Origin: Tyto alba
Lineage: Eukaryota > Chordata > Aves > Strigiformes > Tytonidae
Assembly (NCBI RefSeq): GCF_018691265.1
Contig: NW_024881329.1
Location: forward strand, 5,146,001 to 5,210,000
DNA length: 64,000 bases
Direction of reading: 5' to 3'
In this document: one piece after another, positions 36,501 to 48,500 of the stretch
Position numbering within the stretch: position 1 is the stretch's first letter
Layout of the letters: every line of letters starts with the position of its first letter
Notes under the pieces: model-generated
What the model saw: only the letters and a program-made list of their open reading frames with translations
What the model was told of the DNA's origin: nothing
The model's database searches: none
Program-made: the position numbers and the translations under genes

Positions 36501-39500
36501 AAGCTATACTGTGAGTATACTGGCAAATGAAGATTCAGATGGTCTATGGAAAGAAGGATTTAAATGGATTTTTTGGTAAATTTAGCTCGTGATAAATGAT
36601 GAGTATTTTTAGCAAGAATTGTAAAACAGGAGGAAAACAGCTATGGCAAAATTTGCAGATCTTTTCTGCTCATCTTATGTGCACGGCAGCCTATTGACTG
36701 CCTCTCCCATAGAAGAAGGGGAAGATAGAGTAGGTAAGGCTAGTCTATCCAGGTTTTCCTGGCCATAACTTCCTTTCATGCTTGCTTAGTCCTGTCCAGA
36801 TGTATTTTAGTAAGTGCTCCCTGATTGGAGGAGTTTGGAGAGTGACTCAGTCATTCAGCATTATATTCAGGGGCTTTTCTAACATAGACCACATGTGTGG
36901 GAAGAGGGACTACATTTTATTGAATTTATTTCCTTTTTTTGGTGCCATAACATATCTTTTGCTGTTGGAAATAGTGATTGTTGTGGACCTAAGTAATGTG
37001 AGTGTCTGAACTTGAAGGAACTTTGATCTTTAAAAAGCTTTCAGGAAAATGAACCTTTAAATTGTGGATGTGGTATAGATTTTGTTCAGGTCATTAGTGT
37101 GTGAGATAAGGGATTCATTACTCTCTCTATTTTTTTTTAGATTCACCCTCCCTTTTTGTTTGTTTTCTTTGGTTTCTATGGTTAGATTGCTGCAGTTTAT
37201 GGCTAGCCATATATTTAGCAAATGTAATAAACAAGGTCAGATACATTAACAAGTATGTGGAAAATTGTAGGGAAGAAAGTTCTAATGGCACCTCACTGTA
37301 TATGGTGCTCATATACAGGAAATCTGTAAACGTGGTGTTGGTTCTGTTTTCAATATCCTATACCGCTAGAGTCAGTTTGCAAGAAGAGTTGTAGTCTTGG
37401 GGGGCTGAGGAGGGCACCTTGTTGGCTATGAACTATTTCTTGGGTTTTTATTTTTTCTTTTTGCCTTACAGCAAATTAAACTGTTGCTATTGTGATGATG
37501 ACTGTTCTCTTGGAAACACCTCCCCTTTCACAACTACTGTGTAACCAGGGTACAAAGCTGATAGAAATTTCCTTTGAGGAGGAAGAATTGGAGTGTCCTT
37601 GTCTTTCTGGTTCTTCTGTGTACTTGTAGCTCGAACTGTTGGCACTAAGTCACTTGAGCTTTTGTTAAACTATTTCTGATTTTTTAATGTTAAACCATTT
37701 CTCCTGAATCATACTGAAATAATTTCACTCACATTGTACTAACGTCTCTGTCAGTTCACCTATTTGAAGCCTAAAAGAAGCAAAGGTAAAGGCAAGAGAA
37801 GATTCACTGCTCTGTTAACCTTTGTCATAAGCTGCCTCCAAGTTCCACATTCATAAGTATTACTAGAGAAAGATCCCAGTGTGGAATAAGTAACTCATGA
37901 GACCACTGTTGTTTGGCTGCTGTTCTTACAGGCTGGACCAGGGACTGTAACTTGAGTCACCTCCTTTCTGCCTCCCAGCTTTTAATTCAGCCTCTAGACT
38001 CCCGTGTGTTGTGGGTCCCAAGCAGCCATCTGCAGTGATGCTGCTTTATAAGCCTCCATTATTCAGCAAAAAGCACGGACTGGAAGGCTGGGTTAGCTGG
38101 TTCCTCCCTATGCCTTCCAGCTGGGCAATGGGGTTGGGCAAAAAAAGGACAATTTCATTTTGAGTGTTGAATGTTATCGCATCCCAGCATAGTTGCATGT
38201 AGTGGAATGATGATGGGATTGATTGAAATTTTGGCAACTCAAAGCCCTGAGTGTACTGTAGAGAATTGATGTGAAACAGACAAATGGGGAGAATGTGCAC
38301 TTCAGATATTTTGCAGTTATGCAAAGTGGATATAACATGGTCTCAGATAAACAGTTTGAATACCTAGTAAGGTAGTAGTGCTTTCATTTTGTGTAGAATA
38401 AAAAGCTGGAAGCCGAAACCAATCATTATGTAGTAGTTGAGCTAATCTGTATGGCAGCTGATTGCCAAACACAATGTATATTTACTCTGCCCTCTTAGTT
38501 TTGTTGTTCTTTGGACATGTGTGCAAGAGATGGCTATTGCATTTTCAAATAACTTCATTTAAAGATAAGCATTTACTAAGCGTAGCATTACTAAGCTCAG
38601 CTTTTGAAAGAAGCTGCTTATGTGTACACACATTCTGTGCTTGTATGTGCGTTAATCTAGAGATCTCATTTAACCATAGTAGCATTTAAAGACTATTAAA
38701 TACTTGCTTTCATAACCTTTAAATGACATTTCCTGTTTAGAAATTAATTATTCAGGCTTAATGCTCACTAATGAATCTTACTATTTGAACATAGATAATA
38801 CGCTTTTTAAGTGCTTAGTGGCGATTGAGTGCTGCTGAAAAACAGTACCTTTCAGAACTTTTTTTCTTAAGAAACAAAAAAACAAATGGGAAAAAAAACC
38901 CCACAAAGGCTGTCTGGCTTACCTTGAGGTACTTTTCAAATAGCGAATTTGAGGTAAGATACTATAGGATATAGGAGATAGGTCAACAGCTGTGAATTCT
39001 GAGTACCAGATCTGTAGTCTTGTAGAAGGGATTCTTCCCCTTCTTGGATACTTGGGAAGTATAATGAGATCTGACAAGAAGAGTGTATCCACTTGTTTTA
39101 TTTGGTAGCTAGACTGGTGGCTTTTAATCTTTAAATAATTCCAGCTGTGAGGAGCTATAAGCCAATCTAACACAGGTCTGTGAGGAAAAACTTCAGTTGA
39201 CCATATGTGCTTGTTACATTGTCCATGTTTGAGTGCTAGGAATGATTTTGTGCTCCTGTAGTATTTTCTTATATGTGGTATTTTAATTTTTGTGTATTTG
39301 TAAGCATTCAGCTGATTTAGCCGGATTATTGAGTGCTCTGAAAATACCATGTCAGATGTCTGTATTTTAGCACTTGAGTCTAGTACATACACAAGTGTGG
39401 TTAGCAACTGATATCCTTTAACATTTGTTGCATTCCTTAAGCAAAATCAGTTCTTCCTGATTTTTGTTGTTGTTGTTTATTTTTTTGTGCTGCTCTGTTG

Positions 39501-42500
39501 CTTGATTACCTTGAATAAAAGATTAATGATATTTTTAAATACAGCACATGAAAAATACTGCTTTGCTTATATTGTTGAAACCCAAACCTTATGGTTAATT
39601 CCCAGTATATAGTAGGAATGTATATTGGTTTTGTTTAACTTTGGAGATTAACACCAACATAATTCAGATTGGTTTTCATTTGGTCAGTATCTTTTGAATA
39701 CTATTTTTTTTTTTTTTGTAATTACGTGCATGGAAGCACAGACTGTGAAGGCACTAACACCACACAGTAAGATTAACCTTCTGCCTGAGAAACTTGTAAC
39801 CAAAAGCTAGAGAGGGCCAAACCACCAAACCCGAGGAAGTCCAGTGAACAGGAACAGCTCTGGGTAGGCACTGGGTGTGCCTGCTCGGAGAGGCATGACC
39901 CAGAGCTGGCCTCCGGCAGCTGTGCAGCAAACTCTTGTTAGGTGAGGCTCAGTTTCAATGCCACTGAGAACAAACAAATGATTCCTACCCCAAGGAAAAT
40001 TTTGAAGGGGAGTTTGCAAGCTTTTTTGCGCACTTGTGTTGTTTTAGGTTCTCTTGTATTAGGGGGAGAAGGAGGTATTTCAAGCCCAGTTTGTGGCACG
40101 GTAGTTGAAACTCGGGTGCAACTCCCTCTGTATTTTGTAGTTCCTATTTGAGCTTCAGTGCAAAGACTGTCTCAGTGTAGGTACACATGTTCTGTGTGGG
40201 TCCCAAACAGCTGAGATTGCAATTCCCCTTCATCTGCAGATCTCATTTATCTATGCCCCTTAGGATGCACTTCAGGTTTTGGGGATGCTCTGCTGGATTT
40301 AAGAGCTTGTTTGCTTCAGGTCTGCTTTCTTGTCTGTCCAGTATTATGAGGAACACAGCATGTAATAAGAATAAAATAATCACAGTAGTTATAAGTTTCC
40401 ATTTTTGGAACAAAGACCTGGATGATAGGACGGTATTAGTATCTGATTCATGCAGAAGAGAAACCATAGGAGGGGTGAGTTTTCTTAGATAACTCATTCT
40501 CACTTGTACTCAGTGTCATTTAATTAAAAGAAAAATTGTACAAAACATTGTGAAGACAATGGTCTATTCAGGGACAGTGCTTTATGTCAGTTTTACTAAG
40601 ATCTTTTTATCATGAATATATGAAATCTTATTTTTCTAGAATTACTAAAAACTTACCTTTGCAAAGCCACCTAAAGTATATATCCAGAAACTCCTTTAGG
40701 AGTATACCTTGCTACTTTTCCTTTCCACCTCAAAATAGTAAGCAACCTGAAAATCAGTTTGGCATTTCTCATCTTGAGTTTTGGATCTCATAACAGCTGA
40801 TGGTGACCGTGTAGGAATTTGCCTGTACTTAAATGTTTTCTTTCAGGCTTGTTCTGCTAGTGACACAGCTGACTAGAGCTAAAGCAGTTCATTTAAAGGA
40901 AAATGGATGATAAAACTGTCAGAAGAGGAGGACAGGCTATGGGGGCAATATAAGGGTAGCAGTGTGGATTACTAGAAGTCACACAGTGTAAAGGAGGGTG
41001 TTGAATTCTTTTGTACTTGTCTCCTCTTGCTTGCTCACTTCGCTAGAGATTAAAAAAACCCAAACACCTGCCAAACAAACACAAAACACTGTGGGCATGC
41101 AGGCGGGCAGAAACTGATAGTTGAAATGTAACAAACTGCTGATGTGTCTAATTTAAAAATCTATGGTAGTTATTTAAAGTTTCTCTAATCCACCACACCT
41201 GTGTTGGAGCAGTGTTTCTCAAAATCAGGTTGCCCCATGCCTTTGGGATTCAAGCTCCTGCAGTGAACTCATCCTCTGTAGACACAAACTTGACATGTAA
41301 AATTGTTTTCTGCGTGTCTGATTTTTAAGCTTTTCACTTCAGAGCAAAGAAATGACTTCCCCACCTGGCTACCTGCTTTAGAGCAGGAGAAAACTCATGG
41401 TATCTTTACAAAAGCTGTCTTGTCTCATTGTATGCTGTGAAGCATGAATGGGGGGTATTGCTTCTTGCGATCAACATCCATTTTAATGTCAGGGAAAAGA
41501 AAGCCATGAAGATCCAGGAGCTTTTCATTCTTATCTTCACTGCTGTTCCCTCGTTAGTCCTAAGGAGAAAGTTTTCTTCTTATTTTTCCCTTCTCTCACT
41601 TTAAATTTAAGCCCCTTGTATTAACAGGCAGCATAGCACATCAGTACTTACATTATAACACTGTTCATGTACATACTTAGGTAATCCTTAAACATAGATG
41701 TGCTGGCATTGCAAGCAAATACAGATGCTATAGCTATACAGAAGTGATTGTGGACAGCTATTGCTTCATTTGGTAAACATCAGAAGTAAATCTCACTAGT
41801 GTAACTCCTTCTTCACAGGGAATTTCAGATTTCTTTACAGGAGGGACTTGCACTGTATTTATGTAAGTAGTAACATTTCTAAAATGTTTCTAAATTTTTA
41901 GCATGAGGCAAAAGTTTAGATATGGAAGTGTCTGTGTCCTGTAGCTCTGAAATACTGAAAACATCTTGTAGTCTTAATACGTGAATTCTAATGAGTTAGA
42001 GGTCTGAGCTGCAATAAGGTGGCAGGAGTCAAAGGGAACTCTGCTAGCTGGGTAGCATGCTCTTGTAGATCATGGAATTTTTTCAGGGGATAAATGACAT
42101 TTAGATACTTTCACCATTATGCAACTACTTACATCTTTGTCCCCTCTCTCCCTGCAGTCTCCTTGATGTTAAGCATCTTGCCTATACATAGTTCAAGGTG
42201 GAATCTTGTGATTTTCCTCCTCCCCCCCACCCCCCATGCTCTTAAACTCTGTCTTTCTTGGGGGTAGGGAAAAATGGGGATAATATTCCAGAGGGAATAC
42301 ATCACCTTATTGCTCATTAAACATCTCTTCAAAGGGCATGAATTTTCCTTCTCATCCTCTTTTAGACTGTTTTGTTCCTCCTGTCAGTGAGAACGCTGCA
42401 GTTAGAGCAGCTCATTATTTGAGGTGAACAGCCCACTCTGTCTTAGTCAATTGTAGTTGCTCTTCTAATGGTTCTGACTCTGAGCAAGCTGGGTGATCTC

Positions 42501-45500
42501 CTGGGAGGCTCTGGAGGTGCCATCGCTGGTTTTGTGATACTGTTCTGTTCTTTGTTACTTTATTTCTCAAGAACAGCACATAGTTAGGGTTGAACTCCAT
42601 TGGATGTAGAACTCTGCTGCTTCTGGGGCTGCTGAGAAAGTTAAAGCCACCTAGCCAATCCCAGGATTGGTTGTCTAACGCTCTGATTTTTATAATGCTT
42701 TCTATTTCCTTGTAGATATTGTGACTAATTCTTCAGAGTCATGCACATCTGAGGCTTGTTACCTAGTGAAATCTCTGTGCAGATAGTCTCTGAATGTTTG
42801 TTCTTGGGAACGCATCTTGTGGACAACAGCAAAAAAGCCCAGTAGTTCTTCAGACTGCCATTCCAGAGCATTTCTTGTGATATTTCTGTGTCTGTCTTTC
42901 CACAGCATGCCCTCAAGTCTTTTGACAAAGTAAAAATTAGCACTGGGAACTTAGTTACCTTCACTTTGTTTATCTCTTGTAAACAGATGCATGCTCCTTC
43001 TTAGATAGGCTCAGATGGCAATGGGATATTGAGAGTAGCAGTATCGCTTGCATTCTCCAAATTAGGCAGATTCACAAGATTGGAGCTATAGGTAATGCTT
43101 TTCATAAAATAATCTAGAAAACATGGATATATTGTAATTTGTAATCTCTGAGAAAGATTTTTCTGTAGCACTGTATTAAGTCAAATGAAACGAGACCTGG
43201 ACCTTGCCTCAAAGGGGATAAATGCCTGAGCCAGTCCATTTACAGAGTGGGAAATAAGACACAGGAAAATAACTGTAAACAAATAAAAGCACATGCTTTG
43301 TATTATAATAGTTCAGGGGTGTTGCTTTTTCAAAATGGTGTCCAGAAAGAATTGAATAAGTGCTTAGAAATATCTGTGCAGTTTTCTTGGGAGTGTTAGA
43401 GGAAGAGATGCTCAACGGCAGAAGAAAGGAAATTCCAGGTTAGGGAGGTCTGTATGGAAGAAAGCATATAGCAGTGCAGAAGGGCATGGAGATATAAATA
43501 TAGAATGTCAGTAAAAGTGTATGACTCATACTGCTGTAGTAGCATAGTGCAGAATTTATTTGCAGAAGTACAGAACAAAAACCCCATGGTATACTATGAT
43601 GCATTTGCAGATAGTTTTCCATAGCTAGTTAATGTTTTATGCATCCTGCTTTTTTACAGGCATTGCTAAATTGTGCTTTGATTTTTTTTTTTTTCCCCCC
43701 CTCTTTTGTTAGGACTTTGTTTATAGATGAAGAGTTAAGTCCTCTATTGAACCTTGAATGCAGCAGTTCTGTTTGCTGGGTAGAGATGAGTTAGATTTGT
43801 TTTTAATCATGTAACTAAATTTAGCCAGCAATCTGCATTTTAAGGCATTGCTATTAAAAGTCTAAAAGTGAGATATGCATCGTAGTTTGAATTTGAAATG
43901 AGCCAGAGGCACAGCTGGTGAGGCAGTCATGACTCTAATCATGAGTGGAGAGAAATGAGAAAGGGAATTTTCTCATCTTGCAGGATGAATGCCAAGTGTG
44001 ATAGGTGCTTTAACATCTACTCCTGCCCCACCTCTCTTCCCTAGTTTTGTTTCATGACTGCATGAACTTCATGACACCACCACCACTCCCGCACTTTCTC
44101 TTTTGAGCCGAGATCAGTGGTTGATATCAGTGGTTTGAACACAACTTTACAAGCATTTAACTTCTTAAATTTTAATCTTTCTTTCAGTTTGTTTAGAGCT
44201 TTGTGTGGTACTTCATGTTTCCAGTCTCTTCTCTAAAAGTGAAACAACCGTTATCCCATCTAAAACCCAAACCCAGAGGCAGGACTTTCAAGGTATCTGG
44301 GGAGTCTTGTAAACTGCTGTACTCAAAAGTTATTTTTGTCTAATCTCTCAAGGCAGTGAAACATACTATTAAGTATGTGAGTAATTTCATTAACTGAACA
44401 TTGCCCATCTTGAGACATAACTTGGTGTAACTATGAAAGCAAAAAAGAAAAAACGTACCTGTTCTTAGTGAATGAAAGTCAAAACTGCTTTAGATGTTCA
44501 ATGGTTTCGACAGTCCTGATAAAGATGGATCTGCTGGTAAAGTGCATGATAAACTTAGCATGTCATGTGAAACTGCAAGTTATCTTTAGTTTATCATACA
44601 GAATATTAAATTGACTTAATACAGCACTACCTTTAGCAATATTTGCTGTTGCTGAGCTCCCATTTCTCAAGGCTGTTTTTCAGCCAGATCGATTCCTTGG
44701 CTTGGCTTACCTTCCCCATAACCAATAGTTCAAGCACAATGAAGGCTGGTGGCCTAGAGGTTTGAACAACTATTTGGGTTCAAAGTTTCTCAAGCTGTCT
44801 TGATGTAAGCTGTTGCCTTAAGAATTCACAGTCTGTGCTGTGAATGTTTTAGTCTGTTCTAAAAGGCTGTCACAGTCCTGGTGTCTTCTCTTGGAGAGTT
44901 TCCGGCATCCTCATAGCTTTACCTGCCTAGCCAAGTATTTTCTATTACGTTGCCTTATTGTACGAGTCATTGGTTGTTTAATGTTTCACTATCTCCTGGA
45001 GGCTCTGAAGGACTGGACGATGTTCCCTTATGCTGTATCTGTTTACATTAATGCAGTGCAATGGAGTTGCTCTTGATTGGATGAATTTTCTTTCATGATG
45101 CATAATTGTCTTCTAGGTTGTTTTCTTAAATTCCCTCTTTTTTTTTTTTTTTTTTTTCCCCTCCCAATTTTTTAGCAATAGGAATGGGTCACAGTGAGAA
45201 GCCTGTTGTTTGCTGGGTTGTAGATGAGCCACTGATTCTAGCCACTGATAAGGCCTTAGGTGTCTTGCTGGTTTTTCTTGCCCACATGCTTGTGGTTAAA
45301 TTGGTCACCAGATCTGAGGAAAATTAGCGTAGCTCAGAATGACAGAAATTTTTGGTCCACTTGAAGAGTATAGGAGTTTTAACTGACAAATCCATAAGCG
45401 ATTGCAGGAGGACTGGTGATGCCCCTATTGTTCTCTCCCTGTGGCACGTGGCCTTTTGTTTCAGGTTTAAACCTATTTATAGGGTGTTTGGAAACCCTTG

Positions 45501-48500
45501 TGAACTGCAGCATGTTGAGTAGATGCTCTGTGGACTATTCTGAACTAGCTACGTATTGTAACCTGTGACTGCAGAAAGCTGAAGATGACATTTGACATTG
45601 AATTTTCTGTTGCTGATGTCCCTGAAATGCTTTTGCTGTTTTGTCTGAGCTTTTCTGAAGAGGTGTGACCTCAATACTATGCATAGATTTGTGTTTGTGT
45701 TACATTTTTAATAGCTATGATAAATGAATATGAAAAAAAAAATCAGGCTCATGCCCTGTTATATAAAGATGCAGAAGTCTGTAAGGAGGTCACAGAAAGA
45801 TGATGTATTAAGAGATGTGGGCAGCTCTGGAACGCTGAACTCCTGTGTAAGAGGATGAATTGTCCATTTAAAGCTTTGTCAGAACAGATAATCCTGCTTT
45901 GTACTGAAGCCATGCACAGGTAGAGGTGTTAGACTGTAGGTGTGCTAGTGATGTTTGGTTTCCAGCTGCTGAATTAAAGCTGTCTTCAGCTGCGAAGGAG
46001 TTAGGGATGCATGGATGGATGTTTTCTAGTAAGGTTGCCCTGCACAGAGGCTGTTTCTAGGTAGATGAGGAAATTTCTCAGAATGGTTGAAGGACATCAG
46101 TGATTGTCCTGAAGGACAGCAGAGATCTGTAGTTGTGGGAGAAGTGCTGGTTTGCCCTGTGTGGGGCAGGGAGGAGGCACAGACAGCCTCTAAATGTAAA
46201 GTTTTTCATACCTGCTCCTGTGAATTTTCATGTGAAAGGAGGCATTAGGAATTTTATACAGGACTTCCTATTTCAAGTCTGAATGACATTAAGCATTCAG
46301 TGTGAATATCCAGAATTCATTTGAAAAGTAATTGTTAATACAACTGTGAATTGTGATAGCCTAGATGAACTCTTTTATTTAGTATTTATGAAAGCATAGT
46401 TCAAAGTTTGCCTGGATACCAAATAGAGACTTCAAGGAGATAACACAGTGCAATCATGATATTATCTTAAAATAGGAAAATTGATATAAAGATGAATCTG
46501 AATCCAGAAAAAATAAGTAAATTTTAATGTTCCTATTTGTCAGTTATGTTTTACTGAGAAACCAATCTGTTTTTAAAACTAAAATGCATTTTTTTTTTAA
46601 TTGCTAATTCTCCCTATACTAATGTGGCTGAGCAAATTGATTAAGAAAGTGCTAAAAGGGAAAAATTACATGCTCTACAGCCTCAGCAGCACAGTAAGAG
46701 CTGCAGTGTCAGGCAGGAAGCAACTAGAAGTGCTTTATGCAATGTTGCTCGATTTGCAATACTCTGAAGGTTGTGAACTTGTAATTTTGAGGCCATTCTC
46801 AACTGTCTACACTTTGTGATAGCATAAGGATGGAAGGATGATGTGAAGAAAATGCAGAGGAGCCTTTCTGGGAGCTGATTGCTAGTATAGTGCTGCAAGC
46901 ACTTGAGTATGTGTGTAACTTCATCCGTGTTCTGAGGGGCGTGAGCGTGTGTTTCAGATGATTTGCTGCTGTATGTTCACTGATGCAGACTGCTGTGTTT
47001 ACAGTACAAAGAGCAGGGGGAAACTATACCTGTATGACCACGTAGAATCTCAAATGATGTAGCATATTGTTGTACGTGCTATTTACTTAAGGGACTGTTG
47101 CGAAGTTTTTCTTAAAAATCTTCTGACCTCCTGTGTTGTATGCTTCATTCAGGTTGAACGCTGGAATGACACAGGGTGCATGAAATACATCGATGACTCC
47201 CTAATTCCAGATGGTATTGAGCTTTCTGGCCTTTACTTGATGTAGCATTTGCCTGCTGAAAAAACGAACAATAGCAACGAGCTCATCTGGGAAAGTGGGG
47301 ATGTTCACAGTTGAGGAGTTGAAGTGCCTTTTGGAATTGGAGCCTCCGTGCTCAGAACATGGCAAGATCAAGGTCTTAGGAAGCATTGTTAGTATCTTAG
47401 AAGATCTGGAGAAGCTTTCCAATGTCATATGCTTCTTTCTTTCACATAAGTTGTAGAAGTACCTCCTGCCTTTTGTACCCTCTTTCTATATAGAGTCTGG
47501 TATGACCTGCCTCATTTTCTGATGCCTCAGCCACTTCCATGGTTGATGTACTCTGTCCAGTTGACTCATCACTGTGTATGTTTTCTTGACTTCTAATTAA
47601 AATCTGTTCTATTCTAATATTAGACCAAGACTCCTTGTTATATCACCCCTCATTCTTAAGTAATTCATCCTGCAACCTCCTTACTCTGTATGACTAATGT
47701 CTTTTTCTCAAATATTCTTAGAACATTTTAAAATACCATCTATATTATAAGCAGCACAGTAGAAATACCTCTCATTACAATTGCTTAATGCTTTCTGTCA
47801 TAACTCAGTGCTTTCTTTTCTTAGGGTTTTGATGAGACTAACCATTTTGACGGCGTTCTCCATCCATTGATGTTTGCCTCAGCCTTAAATTTCCAGTTGA
47901 GAATGATTTTTTGTTTGGTTGTTTTTTTTGCTGAAAATATAATCAGTATTTCATAGAGAAGACATTTTTGAATCAGCTTCTGTTAGGTTCTCTCACAGAA
48001 AAGACAGATTTAATTTTTTTTTTTTTTTAAACGATGAGTAGGCTGAAAAATAGGGATGATTGACCGTTAGCAGGAGACTGAACATAGGAGGGGGAATGCT
48101 CACCAAACAGAAGCAAGTCTGGGAAATAAATTTCTGCTGACTAGAAGTGAGAACTGAATTGATGACCACTGAAAAGGAACTGGTTGCTTACCTAATCTTT
48201 GGGCATTCAAGAAATTCTTCCTAAAAGCAAAGATTAATTTATCTGGCTTTATTTTTTTTTTTTTTTTTAAATTGGATGTTCTCCATGTTTGTCTACCAAT
48301 AACCACCTGAAACTTGGTTCCCTTACAGTGGCAAAAAGGATAAAGTTAATAACAATTATTTCTGTTTGTAAACAGAAACAGTTTATGTTCTCCTAAAGGT
48401 TCTGTTTGATTTTTTTGTCTGTAAGTAGTTTTGTGTTTGCTTGTCCAGTGAAAGAAAATAGATTCTGTGGATGGAAGGTGTTTTGTTGTAGCTAAGCAAT

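Noticed and set aside
41210..41230. CAGTGTTTCTCAAAATCAGG, like the end of a Charlie-type hAT element
   Set aside because: No matching right end or target duplication was found nearby.
41450..41560. Minus-strand frame of about 35 codons with coding-like composition (SSEDKNEKLLDLHGFLF)
   Set aside because: Too short, bounded by a stop just upstream, with no convincing splice sites and no recognised family.
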